Below are positions 21,963 through 32,353 of a DNA stretch of 64,000 nt, in pieces. The stretch lies in NCBI GenBank assembly GCA_030512335.1, contig JAULSU010000007.1:2666001-2730000 (forward strand), given 5' to 3'. Source of the DNA: Immersiella caudata. Its lineage: Eukaryota; Ascomycota; Sordariomycetes; Sordariales; Lasiosphaeriaceae. The position numbers and the translations under genes were made by a program. The notes beneath the pieces are model-generated. The model did not search any database, was not told the DNA's origin, and worked only from the letters and a program-made list of their open reading frames with translations. Each line of letters opens with the position of its first letter. Positions within the stretch are counted from its first letter, which is position 1.

Positions 21963-23228
21963 CTACACCTTCCTCAAACACTCAATCTCCAACGCCGTCC
22001 TCCTCGGATACAACCACCAAAACCACCCCCAAACCCACAAATACCCAACCACTCTCTCCATTCTAGCCAACTCCCTTCCAAAATTTTCCTCCATTCGCCC
22101 TCTCAATCTCCCCCAAACTTTGATTACCAACTCTTCCACCATGATCCCCACAGGCTGAGCAAAGTAGAATACCCCCAACCCCCACACGTTGCACCTCCCC
22201 CCTTTCCAATCCATCACCACTTGGATCAACCCCGACAGGACGAAAGCCACCGCGATCTCTGCTGCTTTTCTCACCGACAGCTCCCCTCTCTCCTGCTCTC
22301 TGCTCTTCTTCCTTCCATTTCCATCATCCTTCCCCCTACCCTTGGCACCCCGTCTCTTCTCCCCCTTTTCATCCCTCCCCCTGTTTCCATTCTCACTTTC
22401 CTTTTCCTGTTTCCCTTCTACCCCCCAAATCCGCCCCGCAACCACCCCGCTCGCCCCTTTAAAAGACGCATAACCTCCCCTGTGCCAAAACTCTCTCCAG
22501 AAGCGACGGATGGTGTATGCCGACTGGATGGATCCGTACAGGGGGGGCCACTCGTGTGGTTCGTTGAGGCCGAGGAGGGAGACGAAGAGTAAGGAGCAGA
22601 TTTCGTGCAGCGAGGAGAGGAGGAGGTAGTTGTGGAGGATGAAGTTGAGTGTCAGGTGTGTGCGCGTGCTCCAAGGGAGGGCGGTAGGTCGAGCCGAATC
22701 TGGGGCTGCTGTGGGGGCGCTGAATAGAGCGCTAGACACTCCATGAAAGAAAGACAAAGAGAGATATCGGCAGAGAATGATAAGTGACTGCGCAAAGAGA
22801 AATGCCACACGCGGAGAGGGCGCAGATGGGTTGGGAATAGGGGGAAGGGGTTTTGGTGTCGAGACGACGGCCCAGGAGGTGTTGATGCCGCGGGGGTTGA
22901 AGATGGTTTTGTAGGCGCGTCGGTAGGGTGTGAGACCCAAGGCGAGGCCGTCGTCGCGATGGATGAAGAGGATGTTGGCTAGGTGGAGTAACCAAAAGAG
23001 GACGGCGTGGGCGAAGATGGTGTTGAGTTGGTGATCGGGGGAGAGGCAGTCGAATCGGTGGAAGAAGGTAGTAGTGAGGAGGACAATCATGGCAAAGTTT
23101 CGGGTGGTGTAACGCTCCCGGGAAGCGAGGGTATAGAATCCGTAGGTGAACGCGGAGATGATCGCGCATCCGGGACGGAGTGCAGTGGTGGGGCTCCAGG
23201 TTGGGGATGGAGTCGGTGTTGTGTCCAT
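21963..23228 (-). CDS. wax-synthase-like (MBOAT-type) acyltransferase, 421 aa
   Basis: Intronless multi-pass membrane protein of the fungal wax-synthase-domain family, whose characterised members O-acetylate or O-acylate secondary metabolites. Features: several hydrophobic helices (CAIISAFTYGFYTL, FAHAVLFWLLHLANILFI, FLFAQSLIILCRYLSLSFF), the motif SLLGLNEPHEWPPLYGS followed by IRRFWREFWHRGG, typical of this family, and C-terminal helices (AEIAVAFVLSGLIQVVMDW, VVGYLWVWGWFWWLYP). The conserved His expected in VLSGLIH of active members appears as Gln (SGLIQ), which may affect activity. A highly charged Lys/Glu/Gly-rich insert (about residues 270-315) separates the two halves. Neighbouring genes do not form a clear biosynthetic cluster. 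ATG at 23228. Confidence 0.8.
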   Translation of the reverse strand: MDTTPTPSPTWSPTTALRPGCAIISAFTYGFYTLASRERYTTRNFAMIVLLTTTFFHRFDCLSPDHQLNTIFAHAVLFWLLHLANILFIHRDDGLALGLTPYRRAYKTIFNPRGINTSWAVVSTPKPLPPIPNPSAPSPRVAFLFAQSLIILCRYLSLSFFHGVSSALFSAPTAAPDSARPTALPWSTRTHLTLNFILHNYLLLSSLHEICSLLFVSLLGLNEPHEWPPLYGSIQSAYTIRRFWREFWHRGGYASFKGASGVVAGRIWGVEGKQEKESENGNRGRDEKGEKRRGAKGRGKDDGNGRKKSREQERGELSVRKAAEIAVAFVLSGLIQVVMDWKGGRCNVWGLGVFYFAQPVGIMVEELVIKVWGRLRGRMEENFGRELARMERVVGYLWVWGWFWWLYPRRTALEIECLRKV

Positions 23229-23828
23229 CGAGCCGTTCAGGGTGATTCAAAGATAGGAGGCAAATTGATTCTATATAGAACTCGGCTGTAACGGCCAGGG
23301 AACGGGCAGTCCTAGCTGTTCGCCAAGTTGGCCGTGATGGATTGTGATGACGCCCTTGCCTGTTGTGGGGGAATTGACCGTGTTGCGGCGTAGGTCGTGG
23401 AGGCCGCGTTTCTATGGACAGGGGTCCGATATCTGCCGCCGGGTAAGCCCACCCTCAAACCCAGCAATCTGGTTCGCGCCGAGCTCGTGTGTGATTCGCC
23501 TGTAAGCCTATATAGCCGACGCCCACTGCCAACCAACCCAACTCTATCTTTTTGCAGAGATGAAAGGCAGAGCGCCGATCACCTAAAGCTACCAAGTAAA
23601 CTCACAAGAGCCACAAGTTACCTCTGGCAGGTATGCATCGAGGCCACGCCCGTCCATCTCTCGCCAGCCTTGGGAGCCATTCAAATAAAGAAGCCAGACT
23701 CCCGTCACATTTGTCAGAAACAAACCCCATTGAACCACCCAAACTCCAAAGCCCGGTTGCTGTAAAACACAAAGAGCAAACAGCAAAATTCATGAAAACA
23801 ATAAAGACCGAAGCAACCCCAATCTCCC
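23229..23828. other. intergenic, no gene seen
   Basis: About 600 bp between the start of the acyltransferase gene and the end of the membrane-protein gene, both on the minus strand. Overlapping short frames on both strands are without features. Confidence 0.5.
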
Positions 23829-25115
23829 TCACAAATGCGGAAAAAAGTTCGACCACTCCACACAAACATACAACCGCGGCGGCAACGCCCTCAACCCGTA
23901 GAAACTCTCAACCAAAGTATACGCCCTCGCCGCAACATAAAGCCCAATAAACGGGGCATGAATCGCAAACTTTAACCACCCCGGCATGATTTCAATAAGC
24001 TCCAAAATCGACCTCGTCTCCTTTTGAAACATCCAGAGTCCGAATCTAGCCTGGAGTTTATGCCCCACATAGATTGCAAGCATGTATATCGTAAGTAGTA
24101 ATGTTAGTGTTGCGTTGGCTGCCACCCAGAGCCAGCGTTCAGTCGTGGAAGGGAAGGGGCAGAAGACCCCCAGGAAATGTAGGCCGAAGTAGAGGAACTC
24201 CAGGAAAATGCCGTAGATGCGTTCATTGTTGGAAATACCGGCCGGCGGCATGGTCTTGTTGTTGCCAAAGCATCGAATCGGACGCCGACCGCCATCCTCG
24301 GGGCGGTGAAAGACGCTGTCTACGCCGAACCAGAAGGGGGCGACCAGGCTCTTGTCGTCGGGCGGGGGCTTGATGAAGTCGAGGGGTGTGCGTTTATACG
24401 GCCTGCAGGCTGCCTCGCCGGCGTTGACGAGGATGGAGCTGATAGTGTGCTCGGTGTGCAGGATAATGGGGGAGCGAACGTCATAGGGTTTGCGATACCA
24501 GAAGAACTGCATGTTGAGACTGCAGAGGATGAAGGCGATTGTGGATAGTTCGAGGGTACTAAGACCCAAGCCTTGAATCCAGCGCCCGACGCACTGGAGG
24601 GTGAACCAGATGATTTGCACAGCGGCGAGGGCGCGGGCAAAGTTGTCGGCCTTGGACTTGTCAGCGATGTCGTCATCGGCGATGGCGGGCATCGAGAGGT
24701 AGCCGTGCTCGACGAGGTAGGCTAGTTGCTGGGAATCGATGGGGAAAGCTGGAAATGCAGGGCTTTGGAGCAGGATGCCGCCCATATCGACAAAGAAGGC
24801 ATGTTTATGGTTGAAGAAGGTGTCGTCGTAGCCAAGATCGCGGAACTTCTTGACGCCCTGGTTGGCGGATTCCCACTGCTCGGCGGCCAGGCTGACGGTA
24901 ACCTCGGGGAAGAAGATGGTGAATAGCTGCCAGCGGATGCGCTGCATCAGTCCTTGTGTTGGCGTGGAATCAGGTGGTGGTAGATTGAGGCACACGCAGG
25001 ACCAGCTGCACAAAAAGGTTGTGGCAAGGCAGCTCCAGAGGATGTCGATAGTTCCTCGTTGGTCCGGTGCCGACTGCCATCCCCAAAGAAGGGCTTCTTC
25101 CGCGCCGTCCCCCAT
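23829..25115 (-). CDS. fungal integral membrane protein (WQSAPDQRGT family), 428 aa
   Basis: Intronless. Belongs to a large, uncharacterised fungal membrane family recognised by the N-terminal block WQSAPDQRGTIDILWSCL, then TTFLCSWSCVCLNLPPPD and a Trp-containing QLFTIFFPEVTVSLAAEQW. Further landmarks: FFVDMGGILL, DDDIADKSKADNFARALA, a helical QIIWFTLQCVGRWIQGLG, FFWYRKPYDVRSP and the C-terminal YVCVEWSNFFPHL. At least six hydrophobic segments are visible. No enzyme motif. It is divergent from the FAD oxidoreductase gene (start 25520), with about 400 bp between. It is clearly related in layout to 29716-31647. Confidence 0.85.
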   Translation of the reverse strand: MGDGAEEALLWGWQSAPDQRGTIDILWSCLATTFLCSWSCVCLNLPPPDSTPTQGLMQRIRWQLFTIFFPEVTVSLAAEQWESANQGVKKFRDLGYDDTFFNHKHAFFVDMGGILLQSPAFPAFPIDSQQLAYLVEHGYLSMPAIADDDIADKSKADNFARALAAVQIIWFTLQCVGRWIQGLGLSTLELSTIAFILCSLNMQFFWYRKPYDVRSPIILHTEHTISSILVNAGEAACRPYKRTPLDFIKPPPDDKSLVAPFWFGVDSVFHRPEDGGRRPIRCFGNNKTMPPAGISNNERIYGIFLEFLYFGLHFLGVFCPFPSTTERWLWVAANATLTLLLTIYMLAIYVGHKLQARFGLWMFQKETRSILELIEIMPGWLKFAIHAPFIGLYVAARAYTLVESFYGLRALPPRLYVCVEWSNFFPHL

Positions 25116-25519
25116 CGCGAGTATCTTAGGGTGTCCCGGAGAACTTGGAGATGATGTCGAAGCATTTTCTCGCCAGCCTGATACCGGGTAAAGGCCGTCA
25201 GCGACTCTGCTGCTGTTGCCAAGCTTGCATTTTCACCCAAGTCGGGCTTGCCGCGGGTGGCTTGGGCACGTCGACACCAGGCCCCAATCAACTGCCAGCG
25301 ACCCCCTCACCCAGCCATCCAAGAACATGCGTGTCTGCGGCACACTGCAGCTAGCCGCCCCCATTGGCAGAGACAAGCCCACGGCGCACCCCTCACCTCA
25401 GGCACAACCGCAGCAATGCGCTCGACGAAATCTACCACGTCGCTCGTCGCCGACTGGCAAACGTCAACACTCCAAATCACAGCCCCCCACGCATCAAAAA
25501 CCTCCATCCCTCATCAGCA

Positions 25520-27013
25520 ATGGACGCCCACAAACAAGCCGTCACGCGCATAGCAGCAGCGGCACGACAATACTTCCAAGCGGGCGAGCCATACCGCGTC
25601 TTTCATGGATCCACCAACACCACACGACCCCGCCGCAGCACCGCCAACATCATCGATATCAGCGCGCTCAATAACGTCCTCAAGGTAGATATCAAGACGC
25701 GTACGGCCCTCGTCGAGCCAAACGTACCCATGGACCAGCTCGTAGCCTCAACACTCAAACATGGTCTGATCCCTCCCGTGGTCATGGAGTTCCCCGGTAT
25801 CACCGTCGGCGGCGGATTTGCGGGCACCGGCGGCGAAAGCAGTTCTTTCAAGCACGGATTCTTCGACCGATCTGTTTCTTCTGTAGAGATGGTGCTTGCC
25901 GACGGTGACGTGGTGCATGCATCCCCGAACGGGAGGTATGCGGATCTCTTCCACGGCGCCGCGGGTGCTGTTGGGTCGCTGGGCCTCGTCACGATGGCGG
26001 AGCTGGGCTTGGTCGAGGCGAAGCGGTACGTCAGGACGACGTACCACCCGAGGCGATCGGTGGGGGAAACTATCGCATTCATCCGGCAGGAGGCCATGAA
26101 CCAAGCCCGCGACTATGTGGACGGCATTCTGTTCTCCAAGGACCATGGCGTGGTTATCACCGGGGAGATGACCGATGAGGAACCCCCGCCGGATGAGGTG
26201 CGGACCTTCAGCCATTCGACCGATCCGTGGTTCTACATGCATGTTTGCGATCGGACACGCTCCGCCAGTAGCCCGGTTGTCGAGTTCATCCCGCTTGCCG
26301 AGTATCTGTTTCGGTATGACAGAGGGGGGTTCTGGGTTGGCAAGTCGGCGTTTGAGTACTTCAAATTCCCCTTCAATTCGCTGACGCGGCGGTTCCTCGA
26401 CGACTTTCTCCACACGAGGATGCTGTACGAAGCGCTGCTGTCTGGCCGAGAGTCAAGCCGCTATGTCGTCCAGGATCTCGCCTTGCCGTATTCTCGCGCC
26501 GAGGCCTTTGTTGATTACACTGCCAAAAAGTTTGGCATCTGGCCGTTATGGCTGTGTCCCATATTGCAGACGCCGCCACCGACATTCCATCCCCGTGTGG
26601 CAGAAGCTGAGGGGCCGCAGTTTCTGAATGTCGGCCTCTGGGGCTTCGGGCCGAGGGACCAAGCTGCGTTCGTCGAGTGCAACCGAGACCTCGAGCGACG
26701 CCTTAGAGGCGACTTTGGTGGTATGAAATGGCTGTATGCGCATACCTACTACACAGAAGACGAGTTCTGGGAAGCGTACGGTGGCAGGGGCTGGTACGAT
26801 GAGTTGAGGAAAAAGTATAGGGCAACAACCCTTCCCTCGGTCTATGACAAGGTGAAAGTCGACGGCGAGGCGTATGGCCGGCAGGAAAAGGAGGAATGGG
26901 GCGCTTGGGCGTTGTCATTCTGGCCACTCGGGGGGATGTGGGGGATCAGGAAAGCCATACAAAGCGGCCAATATCTGCCGAGGTGTCCCCCATGGCGGAA
27001 AGAAGGGGAATAG
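25520..27013 (+). CDS. DHCR24-like FAD-binding oxidoreductase, 497 aa
   Basis: FAD-dependent oxidoreductase of the Delta(24)-sterol-reductase-like group (PCMH-type FAD domain). The frame is open from 25364, but the first ATG is 25520 (MDAHKQAVTRIAAAARQYF). FAD-domain signatures: VFHGSTNTTRPR, LVEPNVPMDQLV, MEFPGITVGGGFAGTGGESS, GFFDRSVSSVEMVLADGDVV, LFHGAAGAVGSLGLVT. The C-terminal half has ALPYSRAEAFVDYTAKKFGI, PLWLCPI and WLYAHTYYTEDEFWEAYGG, as in DHCR24-like proteins. No clear membrane helix at the N-terminus. Fungi make ergosterol, so plant/animal-type Delta24 reduction is not expected; the true substrate is probably a different sterol or small molecule. Converges with the HET gene (50 bp between ends). 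Confidence 0.88.
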   Translation: MDAHKQAVTRIAAAARQYFQAGEPYRVFHGSTNTTRPRRSTANIIDISALNNVLKVDIKTRTALVEPNVPMDQLVASTLKHGLIPPVVMEFPGITVGGGFAGTGGESSSFKHGFFDRSVSSVEMVLADGDVVHASPNGRYADLFHGAAGAVGSLGLVTMAELGLVEAKRYVRTTYHPRRSVGETIAFIRQEAMNQARDYVDGILFSKDHGVVITGEMTDEEPPPDEVRTFSHSTDPWFYMHVCDRTRSASSPVVEFIPLAEYLFRYDRGGFWVGKSAFEYFKFPFNSLTRRFLDDFLHTRMLYEALLSGRESSRYVVQDLALPYSRAEAFVDYTAKKFGIWPLWLCPILQTPPPTFHPRVAEAEGPQFLNVGLWGFGPRDQAAFVECNRDLERRLRGDFGGMKWLYAHTYYTEDEFWEAYGGRGWYDELRKKYRATTLPSVYDKVKVDGEAYGRQEKEEWGAWALSFWPLGGMWGIRKAIQSGQYLPRCPPWRKEGE

Positions 27014-27063
27014 GGTGGCACGTCCATGATATGTCAGGTCCGTTGTAATAGATTTCAACAGTG

Positions 27064-28885
27064 TTAGACGAGGGTGAAGGTCCTCTCGGAATACCATGCC
27101 GCCTTGAGAATCTCTCCCCTCATCAGACCATGAATGTAAGCATGTCCGACAAATGCAATGTTAGCCCCCTTAGGTCTGACGACGAATAACTGCCGTCCCC
27201 CGTGAAACATGCAGACGATATCTCCAGCTTTAGCAGTCTGAGTAACAGCTCCAAAATAGCCGAGTTTCGTCGAGGTGAGAGATCGATACCGGGATCGCCA
27301 GCGCGCAACGTCGCAGAACCTCCTTGCCATGTCTTTCTGTTCCTCCGGAGTATCATCCGTAATATCCACGTGCGCATTGAAGAACCGAACATAAGAATCT
27401 TTCGCCTCAGTCTCGTGGTGCGTCGTGTTGGCGATGGGGGTTCTCCAGAGTATTCCCATGCTATCTGAAATCCCGTCGACGCGCTGATTCAAGTTCCGTA
27501 GAACTTCAAGCTGCTGTTCGATCCAGCGTTTGCGCCGTGCCGCCGGAGGGCCGTCATGCGTGATGTAGTATGGCAGGATCTTGTCTCCGACCCAGTTGAT
27601 CTCATCAACTAGGCAACCACTGACCTCAAGTCTCCTCAGCTCCTCGTCGATGGTGAAGCGGCACTCGGTCAGCCCAGCAGCTCGGAGGTTACGGTCAGAG
27701 GCGGCAGCCCCCGGACCACTTCCAAAATGCCATCTCGACCAATCTGGAACCCAAGACGGCAGATTCAACGTTTTTTGATGCAAGTTGCTGTTGAAGAGCC
27801 TCAGGTCATTGTGCTTCTTGAGGATTCGAATCGCCACTTTGGTGTACAAATGCTCGACGGATACGGTATAGTCCACGGGCATTCCTGGATATGTGCTATC
27901 GACGTCGTGGCCGAGAAGTGAATAGACTTTGTCTCTTGGGTCGGAAGCTTGAAACGGATGAAATCGTGTAAGAAGGTACTAGAGATCAACCTCAATGGCA
28001 TTGGAGCGCGGAATTAGTGCTCTCCGAAGCCGTAAAAGGGACCAGAGACACTCCCCGACGGATCTGGTGTCTTCGGAAGCGTTGGGTAGTAGGGCTGCTG
28101 GTAGCTGGCGGGAGAAACAGAGCTGGACAAGACCAGGGAGGATTTCCCAGGTCGGCAAGACGGTCCTCCCGCACATCATGGTCAAGCCTTCGTTGCAGAC
28201 GAATTCTTGGGCACACCAACAGCGTGAAGCCTGGCATCTGGTTAGAAGACTGCAGAAATCTAGCATGCCGCGCTCCTTTACGTACCCAGCTCCGCAGAAA
28301 ACGCGGCTTGAGCGCCGCCCAGCCAGGGTCGTCACGCGACGCAAGCCCAGCCTCCTTTAGACTGGCCACATCAAGATCATCAATGTCTAGCTCTCCGGGG
28401 TTATGGTGAAGTTGCCACAGCTTGCAAGCGATCTCAATGGCCGCAGCGCTCCCGTCTTTCTCTGGGCCGATGTAGGCGATGACGCGCTGAGCCTGGCGAT
28501 AGATTCTTCCCATGATCGACACCTGACACTCTCGCTCGACTTCGTCGTCCTGGTTGATGCAAATCCCATCAGCCCACAGCACTCGGTGGCCGTCGGCTTG
28601 CTCTCGATGACGAAGGTCGCGCAGGGCATGGTGGAACGATTCGGTGATCTGGATGACGTATCCATCGGTCGTCGTGAATTTGTGAAGCTTTTCTGGCGAT
28701 CCCCACTCATACGACAGTGCCTCGTAGATGGGTTCTTGGTCCAACGCAACGACCTGGAGGCTTCCTGTCAAAGGCAGGTCGTCAGCTCCAGGCGCCAGGT
28801 GTAAAACTCTGGTGTCATCGTGTCCCAACGGCTTGTTACTATACGGTGATGTCGATTTTGTACGTCTGTCGAATGCTTCCGTCAT
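27064..28885 (-). pseudogene. HET-domain gene with in-frame TAG
   Basis: Minus strand, two exons 28885-28286 and 28230-27064 (intron GTACGT...GCCAG) in one consistent frame of 589 codons, interrupted only by TAG at 27981-27979. HET blocks are clear: YEALSYEWGSPEK, LWADGICINQDDEVE, IYRQAQRVIAYIGP, and after the intron SRCWCAQEFVCNEGL. The stop sits between NAIEVDL and YLLTRFHPF; beyond it the same frame continues with the family motif ASDPRDKVYSLLGHD and a normal C-terminal region to 27064. No GT-AG intron removes the stop without losing conserved sequence or frame. TGG to TAG is a single TpG to TpA change. The product would be cut to about 282 residues, keeping only the first part. Could be an inactive allele, a recent mutation, read-through, or a sequence error. 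Confidence 0.72.
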
Positions 28886-29715
28886 ATCGGTGGCATTGTA
28901 GACAACGGTTGAGGTGAAAAGAACGCTGACGGCAAGCCAACCAAAATCAGGACTTCAGCTGACTGGTGCGGGGTGCGGCTTCCCGTCAATCGGTCTCCAC
29001 TCCCCCCCAGGTCCATCCGCTCTTGCCCCCTCAAACCGAATACTCGAAACCACAACCAGCAAGGAATGCACTTCGTTCTTTTCGTTCCTTCAAAAACGCC
29101 CTGTTCAATCAAGTCAGCGCCCACAACCATCCTCCTGTCAACACACCGCCTCTTCACCCATTGAGAAGACTGTAAGATATCCCTTAGTAGGCATGCAGTC
29201 ACTTCTGCAGATTACCGCCAGCGTCCTTTCTGTCTGTCCCAGGGTTCATGTTTGAACGGCAGTCTTGGGCATGAAGAAGTTTGGGAACGCTTGTTGTGTT
29301 TTCAACTTCCGACCGCAGAAAGCTAGACGCATTGTCGGGACAGGGATCGCCACCCCGCCTGCGCTCAATGCCGTTGCAATTCATCAACTGTCAAGGTGAG
29401 CCAACAAACCGTCTCTCACTACCGAGCTCTAAATTTACCGCATGGTCCATTGGTTCTCACCGAGCGGGACCAGACCTCGACGCCAAATCCTGCGTTGGGT
29501 GGTCCAATCATGCATTCCATGGGCAGCTCAGGGGAAGGCTTGGCGGGTGTCGCAACCGGGAAAATTGGTGGCCTATGACGGTTGATGCGTTGTTTGTCCC
29601 CACCACTGCCCAACCAAGGGTATCAACAGCACAGCGCCCTGAAGCCGAGGTCAAGATCTGACTGCATCCTCACCGCTGCCTCCACAACGCGCCCTGCTGT
29701 TCACACCAGACAACC
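28886..29715. other. divergent intergenic region
   Basis: About 830 bp between the starts of the minus-strand HET gene and the plus-strand membrane-protein gene. Several 60-125-codon frames on both strands show no protein features. No TATA box recognised near either start. Confidence 0.5.
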
Positions 29716-31647
29716 ATGATCGACTTTGGAGCAGCGCGCAGCGAATCGCTATGGCATCCGGAGCCAAGCCAGCGGGGGACTTACAGCGTCATCTCAGAAT
29801 GCGTCGTGACACTGGCACTATGCGTCTGGGCGGCGGTCCATCTCAACATCCCAGAATACGGGAAGAAAGCTGCACAGACGCGAAGAAAGCTGTTGTGGCT
29901 CGTCGCAGGGGTCTTTGTTCCGGAGCTCCTTGTTTGGACCGCTTGGGATCAGAATCGGGAAGCCAGAGCGCTTCACAAAGAAGTGAAGCTGGCTTTGGGT
30001 CAAAGAGAACCGGCCGGCCTTCACGACAGGATCAAGATGTGGGCAAGGCACGTTGCTTCGGAAATCGGACTGAAGTCTCAAGAAGATCCAGAAAAGACGG
30101 TGGAGGATGGTCATCCAGCGGCCAACCAGCTTCGGGCCCATCGGTGGACCATGACACACAGCTTTTTCGCCACGATGGGAGGATTCGTCTTCGACGCCGA
30201 CGCATTTCGACACAGATCGCTACCCGGAGGCCGAAAGCGAGCGACACTCTCGACTCTAGCCGTTGGCCGACTAGCCGTGGCAGCGCCGCATCTACTGCCC
30301 GATATATCGGCCGACATCATCCTGGACAAGAGCAAGTCCAGCAGGCTGGCGCAAGCAGTCGTTGGCCTTCAAGCTTTGTGGTTCTTCGTCCAATGCATCT
30401 CTCGCATGGCTATGGGGCTCACCGCCAGCCTTTTAGAGCTCACCACTCTTGTGCACTGTCTTTGCATTCTTGCAGCGTACCTTCTATGGTGGGACAAGCC
30501 ACTCGATATCCACGAGCCAATGTTCATCCATGGCCAAGATGCCGACCTCATCTGCGCTGGCATGTTCATGAAGAGCACGCTCGGGACTAGGTACATGGCT
30601 GAAGGCTATATTCCTGGCCAGCAGGTAATTGCCCGGCTTTGGCACGAGGATGATGGGGATCTCGACCCAAGACATCCGGAGGACGGGCTCATGGAGCATC
30701 TCGCAGTCGGGATTCAGTCTGTGCCCGCGGGACCAAACTATGTCGAAGTCGGAGAGCCGGAAACACCGTCTGGTACCGCGGATCAAATCACGACACTCTA
30801 CATGGGTCAAAGTCTCTTCGGATTCGGCTTCCGACGCTGCTCTCCTGCTGGGCTACACCGATTCACCGACATCAGCAGCAGACTTCTAAGACACATCATG
30901 CCCACGAGGAACATCAGCAAGACCGTGGAAACCGCCGGCTTCATGGGTCTCCGCCGCCCTTTTATTCGCTTCGAGTCAGGGGACGTCCGCTGGTTTCGCC
31001 TTGCCCAGCGATGTTACTTCGAATACCCTGATATTGCTTTTCAAAGTCAGACTTCGACTCGTGCATCAGGGATATCATCCCAGCCCCGGTCATCCACCAC
31101 ACACACCTGGCTTCACGAATACGCGGTACCACGAAGCTCGAACTGGAAGAGCCGTGCCCACTCAAACATCACCAGTGGCATTGCTGGGTTGGCGTATAAG
31201 AATATCTTCAACGGTAGCTCAGTAACTACCGTTCTGGCGCTTACCCTTGTTTGCGCCGTCTACGGCGGCCTGCACTTGTTGGCATGGGAACCCCCAATAA
31301 CAGCTGAGTCTGAACGCATCCTCTGGCGCGCCTCTGGAATTGTTGTTGCCGTCTGGTTCCCTGTCTTGGTTTTTCTTTTTCTACCACTAGCACTGGTTGC
31401 CAGCTCGTTCGCAGACGACCATTCATCTTCAGGCCCTCAGTGGAACGCAAGATCGGTGACCGTGAGACCGGCAACGTTGTTGATAGGGCTTTCTTGGTTT
31501 GTCTGGCTGGTCTTAATCTGTGCATGGCTCTTTTCTGCGGCAGCTAGGCTTTACCTTCCAATTCAGAGCGTTGTTAGCGTTCCGAGGCTTCCGGACTCGA
31601 CGTTTGAGACGCCGAGTTGGTCGAGATACTTTCCTCACATTAGCTAG
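29716..31647 (+). CDS. fungal integral membrane protein, 643 aa
   Basis: Intronless, ATG at 29716. Same broad family as 23829-25115: SQRGTYSVISECVVTLALC then VWAAVHLNIPE, LLWLVAGVFVPELLVWTAWDQ, HSFFATMGGFVFDADAF, LPDISADIILDKSKSSRLA, VVGLQALWFFVQCISRMAMG, YLLWWDKPLDIHEPMFI, and the C-terminal FETPSWSRYFPHIS, which parallels CVEWSNFFPHL of the other protein. It has a longer middle region (about 330-520) without helices and three C-terminal hydrophobic segments (TTVLALTLVCAVYGGLHLL, IVVAVWFPVLVFLFLPLALV, LLIGLSWFVWLVLICAWLF). No catalytic motif; function unknown across the family. Confidence 0.85.
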   Translation: MIDFGAARSESLWHPEPSQRGTYSVISECVVTLALCVWAAVHLNIPEYGKKAAQTRRKLLWLVAGVFVPELLVWTAWDQNREARALHKEVKLALGQREPAGLHDRIKMWARHVASEIGLKSQEDPEKTVEDGHPAANQLRAHRWTMTHSFFATMGGFVFDADAFRHRSLPGGRKRATLSTLAVGRLAVAAPHLLPDISADIILDKSKSSRLAQAVVGLQALWFFVQCISRMAMGLTASLLELTTLVHCLCILAAYLLWWDKPLDIHEPMFIHGQDADLICAGMFMKSTLGTRYMAEGYIPGQQVIARLWHEDDGDLDPRHPEDGLMEHLAVGIQSVPAGPNYVEVGEPETPSGTADQITTLYMGQSLFGFGFRRCSPAGLHRFTDISSRLLRHIMPTRNISKTVETAGFMGLRRPFIRFESGDVRWFRLAQRCYFEYPDIAFQSQTSTRASGISSQPRSSTTHTWLHEYAVPRSSNWKSRAHSNITSGIAGLAYKNIFNGSSVTTVLALTLVCAVYGGLHLLAWEPPITAESERILWRASGIVVAVWFPVLVFLFLPLALVASSFADDHSSSGPQWNARSVTVRPATLLIGLSWFVWLVLICAWLFSAAARLYLPIQSVVSVPRLPDSTFETPSWSRYFPHIS

Positions 31648-32353
31648 ATTAGAAGTAGATTGTATCGATATCTTGGTTTGGGGCTGTTCAGCAGACCACA
31701 TTCACATGACAATATAGTCATCCGTCGTTATTCTTGCTCACCCGCCCAAGCGGCGAACCTGTCTCTATTCTGTCTAATATTCTCAGGTTCCCCCCTGAAT
31801 CGGGACATGACTAATGGCGTAACCTGGCTTGCACCTCACCACGAACAATAGCATTGTCTTGACACAACCACATTGTTTCTGCTCTGTTGACCAATCCCAA
31901 GCATCTGAATAAGGGCACCTTGACCTCCATGAACAATCACCCAAGCATCCGAACAAAGACGGCCTTGAGTCCCCGAAAAACCACCCCCAATCCCAACACA
32001 ACCACCACCACCACCCCATGAAAAACCCCCTTAACACCAGAACAACACTGCTGTGGACAGAACAGTTCCCCTGTGTTTCGCAGCCCCAATTCCCCTAAAC
32101 TTGTCTATAAATTACCCCCTCCACTCCCACTTTCTTCCTTCTCCCTTCTCTCGTCCTCTCACCATACATCTCTCAACCAAGAGCCAACTACGCCAAAACT
32201 AAGCCAAAATCAATCTCTCTCCACCAAATCTTCACCTCTCTCCCGCTCTCTCCATCTCCAACCTTCACCGTGACTCTCTCCGATCTCCTCACCGACGACC
32301 CACCCCACGGCTTCCACACCAAAGTCACCGTCACTGGCGTTGATAACCTCCCG
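31648..32353. other. intergenic plus 5' leader of 32354 gene
   Basis: About 700 bp. The left part has no features beyond CA/AC-rich tracts (31950-32030). The right part has a TATA box and a long C/T-rich, ATG-free stretch (about 32120-32350) that looks like a transcribed leader. Confidence 0.5.
32106..32113 (+). promoter_or_regulatory. TATA box for 32354 gene
   Basis: TATAAATT about 240 bp before the first downstream ATG, followed by a CT-rich leader without any ATG. Position relative to the leader supports it as a core promoter. Confidence 0.5.

Noticed and set aside
25364..25519. Upstream extension of the DHCR24-like frame
   Set aside because: The frame is open but starts only at TTG; the first ATG at 25520 matches the usual N-terminal position before the FAD domain.
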